Assembly: GCA_021234155.1 (NCBI GenBank)
Contig: JAJEKV010000030.1
Coordinates: 6,631,890-6,695,889 of the forward strand
Direction of reading: 5' to 3'
DNA from: Isoetes taiwanensis
Lineage: Eukaryota; Streptophyta; Lycopodiopsida; Isoetales; Isoetaceae
DNA: 64,000 nucleotides
Shown: one piece after another, positions 10,911 through 21,868 of the stretch
Position numbering within the stretch: position 1 is the stretch's first letter
Layout of the letters: every line of letters starts with the position of its first letter
Notes under the pieces: generated by a model
The model's input: only the letters and a program-made list of their open reading frames with translations
Database searches by the model: none
Told to the model about the DNA's origin: nothing
Made by a program: the position numbers and the translations under genes

Positions 10911-11723
10911 TTTTTTTATTTTTTTTATATTTTGGTGAAAGTGGAGCAGCAATCAATCATAAACACTTAAATTGTCTTAGAGAACTTTGGCAATTTCTCT
11001 AGATGTAAGTTCAATCCTTCCAAGTCTAAGCTCATTGCTCGAGACTTGGTAACAGGAGGTCATATTGCTTTGACCTTGGGATGCCTCCCAATTTCAAGTC
11101 TAAAATTCTAGGCATCCCTTTCGCTTTAAGAGTTAATGCTAGTGATCTTTGGAATTATTGTTGGAAAATTTAGTAAGAGGGTAGATCTTCTAAACAGCAA
11201 GTCTCTCTCTTAGAATGGGAAAACCATAATTGCCAATTATGTGATCTTCTCGCATGTGTCCCACTCGTCCATTCCTTTGGCCTCTAGAAATGTCATAGCT
11301 AAGCTCCAAAGCATTATTGATAGATTCATTGCAAGTAGAAGTAACTGTAGATGCTAGACCGCTGTCTTCATGAAGGAATGATGTAAGAGAAGGAAGCATG
11401 GTGGACTTGGAGTCATTGACATTGAAAAGCAAGAAGTTGCTTTGCCATGCCAAGTATATATAAGATTGGACACGATCTAATCAATCATCCAGTCTCAAGT
11501 TTGATCAAACACTACCTATCTAAATAACATCCCTTCGAATGGAGAAATGTAAGGATGTCCTTGCCTCATAGCCTTTTCTTTGACTTCACTGTTCCTAATA
11601 ATACTCCTATCAATAAGAAATGGATCAGGACATAGAAAATTGTATGTAACATGTACTCTTGGAAGGAAGAGATCTCAATAGACCAAACTCTTTTCTGGAA
11701 TCCCCCCTTGATTCTTAATGATC

Positions 11724-13600
11724 CTAACGTGTGCCTTGCTCTCCACATTCCATGTGCAGTGCAGAAAATGGACGGATCTTAAAGTCCCTCACATTTCTCA
11801 CCTTTTCAATGATGAAGTTTTTATTAGTTCCTGAGTTCCATACCAATTGCAGATTAGCGCATTCTACTAGGCATTGTTCCAGGGTGTTATTGCCCGCTTT
11901 GCATGCAGGGCATAATGGATTTACTTCATCTTTATACTTAGTAACAATGGTATTCACCTGGAGGGCTCTATGCACTACTTGCCAAATAAGTGAGCATACT
12001 CTTGGAGGAATGAACTTCGACCAGACCACCAATTTTCACATATTCTTAGTTTCCGAAATTGTAACTTGCATGTTCCACTTGGGGTGCAAGGAAATGATAC
12101 TAATCGCTTTAAAATTCTTGTAAGATGACTTTATAAATGGCCCCGACTGAAGGGATGGATGAGGAACCCAAAGCTTAGTCCATGTACTATGCATATGATG
12201 CGACAAAATTGCTGCTATTATAGTTCCACATCGATCTATCATAATGTTAGCGCCCGAATTTGTCTTTGAACCCTGTCCATCCTCTTAATTGATTATGCTT
12301 GTACCACATTGAGCAATAATTTATACCACAACTGATCCATCTCCTTACCACTATAGCATCTGCTATTAATGCAAGAGGTCTATTCTTGTTATGAAAATTG
12401 ATTGGAATCCACCACGATAAGGTGGTAGTAGCATCCAGAGCATTGCCACTCTAAACAAATTTTTTACTGTTTTCCATGCGGCGAGTAAGCCCTTAAGAAA
12501 GGGAGAAGCGTCAATGCTTGGTCTTAACCCATTGCACTGATCTTTTATTATGTCTACATGACAATAGTAGGGCCAGACTTATGAGTTGTAAACCTGTTGA
12601 ATTCACCTTTTCCTCAAGGATAGTGCAAATAAATTTTGCAACCAGAATCTCACTCCATAAGCCTATATCCATCATGCATGTACCTCTTTCTTCCTTTTCC
12701 CTTTTGCATTTCCACCAGACAATTTTTACAAATGCTCCTTCTTCATTGCCTCCCCAAATGAAATTCCTAATTGTTACTTCCATTTCACGTGCCTTATCTA
12801 GGGGAGCCATTAAAAGTGATCACACATATATATGTGTGCTGCATAATACATGCTTTGCGACAACAAGCCTTTCAGCTAATGATAACTTTGCAACCGTCCA
12901 CCAGTTTAAATGCTTTTGTAGCCCAAGTATCATCTCATTCCATATCCTAATTGTATGGACATTAATACCAACAGAGATCCCTAGAAGCTTAGCGCATTCC
13001 CCTCATGAATGATTTTCCATGGGAGACGTTGAAGACAGTTAGGATTTGGGCCCTTCCTCGCCCACTGTGCAGAACATTTCTTCCAGTTAATGAGGCACCC
13101 CGATGCCAAGGAGAATTTGTCAAGCAATTGGCTTGCACTCTAAGTTGTTTTCTTCTGCTAGTAAAAATAGAAAAGAGTCATTTGCATACTGATTACATAT
13201 CTATTGTGATCCATCCCACATCTGTAATCCTTCTATTAAACCATATAGAAATGGTGCCAGCTGATATTTTTGCCTAATGCCTCTTCTAATTTCAAAGATA
13301 GAAGAGGATTCACTATAGAGTAAAATTGATGCATGTATTGAGTACAATAACTTTTGAACATTATTTGTGAAAGCTTCACCACATCCCAGCTTTAACAACA
13401 TTTTATCCAAGAAGCTTCATGTGATACTGTCATATGCCTTAATAACATCCAACTTTATATAAACCACTTTTTGTTCTGTTTTCTTAGTCCAATACAGACC
13501 TTCAAAAGCTGCTACTACGTTATTTAGGATGCTCCTCCCAAGAAGAAATCCCAATTGCACATAAGAAATATTTTCTGCCAGTATAGACTTTATTTTTCAA
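11724..13600 (-). mobile_element. second L1-type LINE, RT to zinc-finger end, opposite strand
   Basis: Reading on the minus strand from about 13600: KLDVIKAYDSIT, then DKMLLKLGCGEAF and IRRGIRQ (13410-13201), which are RT palm segments. At 12810-12511 NFIWGGNEEGAFVKIVWWK is the usual segment after RT. At 12032-11724 FIPPRVCSLIWQVVHRAL and a Cys/His cluster CPACKAG...CLVEC are the C-terminal zf-RVT domain. Several stops and frame breaks interrupt the frames. It runs head-on into the plus-strand LINE at about 11750. Confidence 0.8.
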
Positions 13601-13603
13601 GAT

Positions 13604-13830
13604 TTGGAGCACATTCAGATGTTGTTTCCCATTAAAGCTGCAGTTTCAAGATTATATGAAAAAGTGATTGCTAAACTAAACATATGCCTAGGCGTCGCAA
13701 TGAAGAACACTATTAGAGGTCTTCAGGGCTGCCCTTTGTCACCCACTCTCTTTAAATTGTATCTTGACGAGCTAAGTCTTTGGTCCAAACAATGCTCTTA
13801 TATGGTGCTCTGATTTGGGGTGCATCGCTA
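13604..13830 (+). mobile_element. LINE RT fragment
   Basis: The frame has SRLYEKVIAKL and GLQGCPLSPTLFKLYLDEL, the conserved RT segment of LINEs, followed by LLYGALIWGASL in a shifted frame. It is short and dead, and differs from the two neighbouring L1 copies. Confidence 0.75.
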
Positions 13831-13985
13831 TGCTCAAACATCAAATTTGATGATTTTCACTCTCTTTTATGTTCAAATTTCATGACTCTTAGTCACTTTA
13901 TCAAAACAGTCGAATCACATAGAACATTATTATTGAATCTAAAAACTTGATGTATTCTTTCGCTCCATGACCTTCAAGAAGTTGA

Positions 13986-14021
13986 AGTTGTTGTTGCTGT
14001 TGTTGTTGTTGTTGTTGTTGC

Positions 14022-14062
<41 letters not shown>

Positions 14063-14118
14063 CTGTTGTTGCTGTTGCGGCGGTGGCGGCGGCTGCTGCT
14101 GTTGCTGCTGTTGAAACG
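13986..14118. repeat. CTG/TTG (CAG/CAA) trinucleotide repeat
   Basis: About 130 bases of interrupted CTG and TTG units with a short GGC-rich interruption near 14078-14095. The minus strand could read Gln with a Pro block in one frame, but that frame has TAA immediately upstream of the repeat. Confidence 0.95.
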
Positions 14119-15027
14119 TTTAAAAATGAATGTGTATGAAAAAACCCGCCCTTTTGTCGTTGCCGAAAGGTTGGGCAGTAGAACAACTTGCATACTAAGT
14201 GATTGGCACGTGGGCATATGATCGTGTTTGGGGCGATATACATGTGAACCCGGGTCAGGAATTGATCATCCCTAAATCTCAATAAGTTATAAGGTGTTCT
14301 TTGTGTGATTAACATTTATGTGATTGTCGATTTGTGTGACTAATAATTCGCCTCAAGTTAAGGTAATAGTTTATCCACTTAGTCTTCCCTAGGACTAACC
14401 CCACCTTTCTCTTATCTCTTCTTACAGATAAAGTTGGTAGCTGAGTGAGTTTTGCGCAGCAAAAAGCGTGGGATAATACCAGAAATGTCAAGGGATAGAT
14501 TTTTTTTAGAGTATTATTAGTTAGAAACTCGGATTTCGAGTGTTAAAGACCATTGTATGGAAGTTCCAATACAACAAATATTTATTATTGACTTTCCATT
14601 ATTACTCTCTATTTGATTTTCAAGTGTTAAATGCCCTAAGAACTTTTCATTTGTTATCAGAGCTAGAGTTCCCCATCATTAACCATAGTTGGTTATTGGA
14701 CCAGAGAAAGTTGGTTATTGGGCTATTGATAACGAGAAATCATTACTATTTGAATTATGGAAAAGCAAGAAAGTTGGGACAATTCAATGGAAAAGTTTCC
14801 TTGGACGTACCTAACCCAAGTTACTGGCATAGAGTTTTGGAGCGACTTTATAAAGTGTGGCATGGACTTGATTGTTAATTCATCTTATGCAAGTGAACAT
14901 TGATTAGTCCAAAATGCCATAATTGTAAAACTGGACCCTTACAGGTGCTTGAAAAAACGTCCCTTGACCAAAAACCATATCACTACATTGAATCCGTGAA
15001 TATTATGTTTTCTTTCTAGTTTTTCTC
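14119..15027. other. no clear gene; possible remnant of an LTR element
   Basis: TTGTTATCAGAGC at about 14650-14662 resembles the Copia primer site TGGTATCAGAGC. An ATG-led frame at about 14757 (MEKQESWDNSMEKFPW) follows it, as the start of a gag gene would. No matching LTR or pol is seen nearby. The remainder is unremarkable AT-rich sequence. Confidence 0.3.
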
Positions 15028-15095
15028 AAGCTCGAGCCTTGCACAATCCAACCTATTTCTTAAGCTCGAGCCTTGCACAATCCAACCTATTTCTT
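15028..15095 (+). repeat. 34-base tandem duplication
   Basis: AAGCTCGAGCCTTGCACAAT plus 14 more bases occurs twice with no gap (15028-15061 and 15062-15095) and no visible mismatch. Confidence 0.9.
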
Positions 15096-15097
15096 AG

Positions 15098-16200
15098 ACC
15101 CATGGTCTTATTGCTGGTCCAGCCATGGCTGATGGTTCCAAAATAATTTGCAACCAATTTACTGATGATACATTTCTTTTAGTGAAGGCGAGCGAAGGGG
15201 CTTCTTCTAGAAATATTCATCCTTGCCTTAGGTTGTCTTTTGAATTGGCAAATGTGTAATGCAATTTGGGTGCAGGATCGTCTACCCCCATCTTGTTTGT
15301 TTCAGAATCCTTGGAATCTTGTTTCCTGGCACTACTACCAAATTGCTTGGGCTTCCTTTTGGAATGGAGATTTCAGCAACTCAGGCATGGAATCAGGTCA
15401 TTCTCGGTCTTTAGGTGCTTCTTTATCAATGGCCAAAAAAATACAAGTGTCTACGTGTACGTGGTTTCAACGTTGCTAGTTCCTCCTCAAAATTTAAAGA
15501 GATCATTGTGCTAGTTTGGAACTCTGTGTGGAGTGGCAATGAGACAGGTGCATTTGTGAAAGTCACATGAAGGACATGCATTCGCCCTAAAAAGGATTGG
15601 TGGCCTAGGTATGTTTGATCTCAAACTTTACAGCAAAGTTCTTTCCAAGTCCCTTTAGCATATCCTGTTAGGACATGTAACGTCATGTGGAATGCGGCTG
15701 CTTCTTCAGTCTTTGGAGCATTGTGTTGTTTTTGGCAAACCTGTAACCTCAACTGCCATGGACTCTCTTCTATCCTGTCAACTAATTCCCACATCCATCT
15801 CCCTTTCAGAAAGGTCTGTTGAATGTTTGGCAAACCATGAAGCCCTTGGTCGTCAATGCATTGCATGCAAACGTCTTCCCCCTTTTTGTGGCTTCCTTTT
15901 GATCGTCTCTTGCTTGTGGCCTCTTTGCATCCAAAGGTGGCATAACGCTCCCATGCTGGATGCATAGTACTACAATGAGCCCCTTCTCACTTGGCCAATA
16001 TTTGGTGAAAAATACCATTTGACTTCAAAGGACTTTTGTGTGCGGAAATTGTCGCAGAGAACATCCCTCTTATACCTAACCATGAAGAGGAGCAGATTTG
16101 GAAAACTAATGGGGCTGGGTAAGAACTTGGTTCAGCATTGCTACAGATTCCTGACGTCTGCTCCCCCTGCCTCCATCTTCCCATTGGGCATTGGCAATGC
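15098..16200 (+). mobile_element. L1-type LINE fragment, RT active site to C-terminal region
   Basis: Successive frames read HGLIAGPAMADGS with NQFTDDTFLLV (RT active site with TDD for ADD). At about 15495-15650 they read VWNSVWSGNETGAFVKV and GGLGMFDLKLYSKVL. At about 16020-16110 DFKGLLCAEIVAENIPLIPN with EEEQIWKTNGAG matches the segment before the zinc finger of plant LINE ORF2. Multiple frame changes. Confidence 0.7.
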
Positions 16201-16244
16201 ATTCAAGGATCTTGAAAATATTCACAACTGAAATGTAGGGTCCC

Positions 16245-17278
16245 ACAATATGTTGCTAACTATGTTGACACTAAGTTGAAATTTTGCTTATCAAATGAAG
16301 GGAGAGGATATAGCTACAAAGAACTCAACTCATAAGAACTTCTGGCAAATGCAAAGGTTCTCGGCTCAGGCAAAGAAGAAACGTGCCTTTGGATGGTAAA
16401 AATCGCCTACAAAGCTTTGAACTCAACAAAAATGAAAGGAAAATATTTCATCCGAAATTCTTTTGGCATGCATCCAATTTGTGTTAAGAAGAGTCATATG
16501 GTACATGTATGAAATCATCAACCTGGAAAACTGTCCCCGTACCTGATCCAGGAGGCTTTCTGGGCTCCCACCGTCTGTGATCTTGTCCTGGATTATAGTT
16601 ATTGTCATTTTGCTGGTAATAAAAATTAGATGGCCCGACATATCCTAATGTCTGTCTGTAGAGCTGGGGTCTGTTACCATTATAGTTAATTTGACCATGG
16701 ATAATATCATGCCCAATGTAATTGCCTGTCTGTGACGTCATGGCATTATGAAACTGACCCTACAATATGTTGCTAACTATGTTGACACTAAGTTGAAAAT
16801 TTGCTTATCAAATGAAGGGAGAGGATATATCTACAAAGGCATAAGAACTCAACTCATAAGAACTTATGCAAAGGTTCTCGGCGCAGGCAAAGAAGAAAGG
16901 TACCTTTGGATGGTAAAAATCCCCTACAAAGCTCTGAACTCAACAAAAATGAAAGGAAAATATTCCATCCGAAATTCTTTTGGCATGTATCCAATTTGTG
17001 TTAAGAAGAGTCATATGGTACATGTATGAAATCATCAACCTGGAAAACTGTCCCCCGTACCTGATCCAGGAGGCTTTCTGGGCTCCCACCGTCTGTGATC
17101 TTGTCCTGGATTATAGTTATTGTCATTTTGCTGGTAATGAAAATTAGATGGCCCAACATATCCTAATGTCTGTCTGTAAAGCTGGGGTCTGTTACCATTA
17201 TAGTTAATTTGACCATGGATAATATCATGCCCAATGTAATTGCCTGTCTGTGACGTCATGGCATTATGAAACTGACTA
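16245..17278. repeat. 517-base tandem duplication covering the end of the HESO1-like last exon
   Basis: Copy 1 (about 16245-16761) and copy 2 (about 16762-17278) start at ACAATATGTTGCTAAC and end at GCATTATGAAACTGA. They differ by scattered substitutions and a few indels. Each contains the last ~80 codons of the minus-strand HESO1-like gene plus 3' flanking sequence. Copy 2 is joined to the gene body. Copy 1 is a detached duplicate downstream, with one C fewer in the run near the stop codon. Confidence 0.92.
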
Positions 17279-20200
17279 AACCGCGCATTGAAAAAAGGAT
17301 TTCCCATCACTGGAATGGTATTATGAGCTTGATATGAAATATCATGATAATGTTGATCAAAATGGTTAACTGCTTCATGCCTTTGCAAGCCTAGACCAGC
17401 TGTATCTTCTATCCTCGTATGCTTTGGCCTCCAGTTTGGATGTCTTCTTGTATCATTTTGGTAGTGTGACTGATTCTGTGGGATCCTTTGTTGAATCAAA
17501 TGGTTTGAAGCACTCCCAGGAAATATTACTCCTGATGGAGCATGAACAGGTTCACCATGGTGCTGTGCCCTTGTTGCATGCGATTTCTGACTGGACCCTT
17601 GAGAAGACGAAATTGGCGGCACTATTACTCCTGCTGCAGCATGAACAGATTCACTACGGTGTTGTGCCTTTGTTGCATGTGATTTCTGCCTGGACCCGTG
17701 AGACGATAAAATTGGAGGCAAAGGAAATATTTTCTCTCTCAAAGGTGCCTGAGACTGCTCAGAAAGGTTGGCCAAAATTTCAGCAGTCGTAGCAAAAGCT
17801 TTAGTAATATCTGTGAAACTGCGTTCATGAACAGACCTTGCACAATTTTCAGATCGATCAAATGGATCTTCCACCTGTCACAAGCACTTGCTTAGTCTGA
17901 ATAAAAGAATAAAGCATATAATGATGCACCATTGATAAAACACATTGTGGCAAAGTCTACTTCACAGCTTTATTGAATTCATAAATAATACTGATTTATC
18001 AACTCAAACTTAAAAAGAAAAAAAGCTACCAAGTAACACCTACCACCATCATATACTGTTTAGCTTTCCATGCCTGATCTGTTGTGCTTCTATCTCCCCA
18101 TCTTCCTGAAAAAGGGCACACAGCCAATCCTTGTACCCAAAAATCTTGAATAGCAGAAAACTGCAAACGTTTCCCACAAGGAAAACATCAGTAATCACCT
18201 GTGTTCTAGCATGATAAGTTTGCGAATTTTGCAATATTTTTCCAAAGACCAGAAATTAAAGCAGAAAGTTTCTGGCTAAAAGAGTGAAAAAATATAAGCC
18301 CTAGCTTTCTACTTGTTATTGAAAGAAAAGCAGCTATACTTGCTGAAAGAAAGAGATGAAAAGCTCAGCGAGTGAGCTTGTATTATTCGCTCCAAAGCCT
18401 GCAGCTACAAATTGCTCAATTTTGTTTCTGGATTCACAAATGAGTTCCTCTTTAATTTCACCACCTACAATTCCAGCCAAGTGAATGTCTCATGAGAAAT
18501 GCTGAAAGCGACTTGACGCGGCAAGATATAACCACTCCAATAATTACCTTCCACCATTGACCCTCCAATAATAAGGCATAACGGGGGAAGCACTGGGGGT
18601 GCACGAGTCTGTGAAAGTTGACAAGCATATCAGCTCAGGAATATAAATAGAAACAATTAAGAGTACAGGACTTACTTGCAGATGAAAGACAACAAGGAGA
18701 GAAATAGCATAAGAGTTGAGTGTTCCAGTTTTCGGATCATTTATGCAATTCACCTTCGCCCAATGTTTTATCTGACAGAGAAAAGATAATAAGCTAGATG
18801 CACCTAATCTAATATAGCAGCCTATAACTGAAATCGTACCAGAAAGATCAGTTGCCGGCACCTTTTATCTATGTTGACAATCAAACCGAGGATGTGGGAT
18901 TTAGTCACAGCTGCATCATTGTTAATGGAAAGATCGCATGACACACTGCTTGCAGCATCATCAAACATGAGCAGTGGCACACGTGGCCGGAACAAGAGTT
19001 GCACCTTGCGGGCTCCACCTACAAATTTGCCTCAACGCCAGTAAGTTCTTGCAAAGGTACAGTCGCTGCCCAGGATGCTATACACTACAAATTTTCTGAT
19101 TGCAAAGCTGCATGATGTTGTTCTAAACGCAGATAAAAGTTGCAGTACGACAGCACACTAAAAGTTGCAGTTAGACTATATCTTTGTTTCCAATACAATG
19201 GACACCAAAAGGACACACCTAAAGAAGGTCCAGATGACATGCCCATAATGTTACTGCAATGCAGTTAAGCTTAAAGCAGATAAAAGTCACAGTACGACAG
19301 CACACTAGAAGATATAAGAGGGTTATCTTTGTTTCCAATACAATGGACATCAAAAGGACACAATTACGAAAGGACCAGATGACATGCCCATAATGTTACA
19401 GCAATGCAGTTAAGCTTAGAGCAGATAAGGTCGCAGTACAACAGCACATTAAAAGAGATAAGAGGGTTATCTTTGTTTCCAATACAATGGACACCAAAAG
19501 GACACACCTATGGAAGGACCAGATGACATGCCATAGTGTTACTGCAATGCAGTTACAGACTGCGAAATAAAGTTGCTGTTGTAGGAAGCCAATCAGGGTA
19601 ATCTGACTTCATTACTTTGTCATGTCCCAATAAATGGTTTACTAACTAAGTTTAATCAGACAAGAGTTTTGGCCTTCACCCATTTTAAAACTTATCAACA
19701 GGAAAAAAAGGTTAGTGGTTACAACCATTAAATAGTTTTAGATTACAAAAGTGTAGTCACCTTTGTTCCACAAGGCCTGTGCAACAGATCGAAGAACTTT
19801 CAACCTCCTTGTTTTAGATATCTTCAATGTATCATCAGGAAGCACCAAAGAAAGGTCCAAATCACTACGCGGTGTATACAGATTGGATGCGAATGAACCA
19901 AATGGTACAATAATAGCCCCTGCAAAAGCAACCACCATAATTGTTGAAATAATCTGGCACCGTAGGAAACACGTAAAGATGGCAAGTGTATTGGATGCGA
20001 AAAATGATACTCAAAAATTGACATTCACATTTGGGAACCTCCTCCAAGACACATGCTATTCATGAATAGTACTGATACTAATTTTGAGGCACGGTTAAAT
20101 TAAGAGGACATATGACTTAGGGTTAAGGGTCAAATTTTGTCATACATCCTAAAACCAATCCTTTACATACAGAAACATCATAAGCCTTAAACAAATTTGG

Positions 20201-21868
20201 AAGATCGCCCAAAAGATTATAGCAATCTACAAATGGGCCCTACCCACTTCTTTCCTCTCTCCATATGTTTCTTCTGCCTAAGGCTTTCCAAACTGGCTGT
20301 TCTCCATCAAATACAGATTGTATCAGCCATGTGATAAGAGATTATCAGGCCTACACCTGGATTCATTGGATTTTAATGACTGAAGAACAAAAAGGTAACC
20401 TTAGAAGCCTTGGACATTAATTTACATACAAATTATGCTTCAGCTTTACCTATATTACTGGTTCCAGTATCCTCCAGAGGTTGTCGGCCCATTTTAACTT
20501 ACCAGTATGTTCTGCATTAATAAAATAGATACAAAAGCATCAAAAACTTGATAATTTAATGTTCGTAAGTCTTCCTTCGCATTGCATCGATCTTATGCAC
20601 ACGGTTTCCTAACAGAATTCTATTGTTATGAACTTAAACTTTCAAATATCCATAGAAAAAATTCCGATTCTACCTAATTCTAAGTTCTGATTCTTATATT
20701 GCCAATTGCATTTCCATTTATCCACTGGCAGCAGATGGTGGGTGTCACTGTTGCATAAGAAGAAGTTAAACTTTCTCTTTGCATGTGAATCTTAGTCTCC
20801 ACATGATTATTGGTGCATTTTGCCAAGTTGTTTTGCTTTCTAAAGAATAGATAGTATACTTTGTCAGATTGCCGTGTTGCCTACCTTTGCAAATATCTAT
20901 AGCATAAAAGTAAGTTCGTATAAGGCATAAACAATGTTCATCCGTAATTCATGATCATTAACCGAAGGCTGCAGTTCATGAAAAATCTCGAGAAGTAGAT
21001 GTTCTAGAACTTGCTCTGTGTCTTTCAACTTTAAGCATATTTCTTGGACTCTGCATTTTTCTTGTTCAGCTGCCATGTCAGCAATTGTGGATTTGGAACT
21101 ACTAGCCACTATAAAAATAGAAAAACGGAATCAGCAACCAATAAGAGCAAGGCAAGCAATATGTTAGACAAGATTATGCATGCGCCTTACATAAATTTGC
21201 AGATGTAGAAATATATGTTTCTGTAAGAACCTTAGGCTTTCTTTTTAGTCTTCCTCTTCTGTTTGCGTTCCTTTGCATTCAGCATGCCAACGCCAACTGG
21301 TGATTGATTAGCAGCAACATGTTCAGGAGTAAAATCTTGCAATGTGTTAATACTTAAGTCTGAAAATGCTGCACATAAACCGAGGTTAACTCATACTATG
21401 CTGTGTCATGTGCCTCATGAGAATAACTACAATTGTTTTGTATTATTCCAAATTATATAATCCTGAATTGTTTTTATATGTGCGACGTAAAATCCAGCTT
21501 CATTCTAGTCCTAGTATAGAAATAGCAGGCTGAGGCACTTGTATATAATGTACTTTCACGCAGTCCAGCAAGCATTTACAGATTATGAAGTGATCATGCA
21601 AATTATTGATACAGGGAATTTCCAAATACTGATGATGGATTGTACCCCTTACCAGAAGTCTCCTCATTGACCCTAAATCCATGCATTTCAACGTGGCTTT
21701 TATCAGTTTCTTCTTTGGGCAGGTCGGATAAAGTGTCAATTTGTTCTTGCTCTTCAGAATTATGATATTGCGCATCTACGAGAGTCAGAGCCTATATATT
21801 TAGTTCCTCTTTATCTGCTTGAAAATTATTTTTCTGAAAGAAATTTTACCTGGAGAGTCCCTATCCAT
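17035..21868 (-). CDS. HESO1: HESO1-like terminal RNA uridylyltransferase, up to 11 exons
   Basis: HESO1 adds U-tails to unmethylated small RNAs and cleavage products, marking them for decay. Exons with matching phases: 21108-20885, 19919-19761, 19018-18840, 18771-18676, 18608-18548, 18464-18340, 18160-18044 and 17874-17035; in-frame ATG at 21076. The nucleotidyltransferase core has FGSFASNLYTPRSDLDLSL (GS and DxD) and CDLSINND (third Asp). WAKVNCINDPKTGTLNSYAI and SLAELFISFF are central and PAP-associated segments. CPFSGRWGD and VEDPFDRSENCARSV are typical of plant HESO1. The C-terminal ~240 residues are Gln/Asn/His-rich with an internal repeat (SHATKAQH, SHATRAQH), ending WEPRKPPGSG. Three possible 5' exons (21868-21850, 21775-21653, 21368-21231) add about 92 residues but end in in-frame TAA (21232-21234). 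A one-base break lies at about 20900-20915. Core about 590 residues. Confidence 0.88.
19130..19560. repeat. three tandem ~145-base units in a HESO1 intron
   Basis: Units begin near 19130, 19277 and 19422. Each has GCAGATAA, a CAGTACGACAGCACA-like phrase, TCTTTGTTTCCAATACAATG and GACCAGATGACATGCC. The third is slightly shorter. They lie in the intron between the exons ending at 19761 and starting at 19018. Confidence 0.9.

Larger units (their letters stand above)
8855..11750 (+). mobile_element. L1-type LINE, endonuclease to C-terminal region, rearranged and decayed
   Basis: This is the continuation of the element begun at 4217. The frame 8946-9359 has NSRLALVNIYAHNQ and LLARDFNMV (the GDFN endonuclease motif with G changed to R). 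10332-10592 has the RT motif LDITKAFDTVSW. Around 10833 FADD, the RT active site, is followed by a TTTA microsatellite. From about 10966 frames read NPSKSKLIARDL, then SKILGIPFALRVNASDLW, then GGLGVIDIEKQEVA, a typical plant LINE order. Stops and frame breaks are frequent. The downstream limit near 11750 meets an opposed LINE. Confidence 0.8.

Noticed and set aside
13967-14315. Poly-Leu, poly-Ser/Asn and poly-Thr/Ala open frames
   Set aside because: They are the six-frame readings of the CTG/TTG repeat; none continues into a recognisable protein.
16748-17029. 93-codon plus-strand ORF in the duplicated unit
   Set aside because: In the sister copy the same frame is broken, and it lies antisense to the HESO1-like exon and 3' flank.
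17424-17792. 122-codon plus-strand ORF
   Set aside because: Exact antisense of the repetitive HESO1 C-terminal exon.
21232-21234. Programmed stop readthrough in the HESO1-like gene
   Set aside because: The context shows no known readthrough signal; a uORF, mutation or sequence error is simpler.
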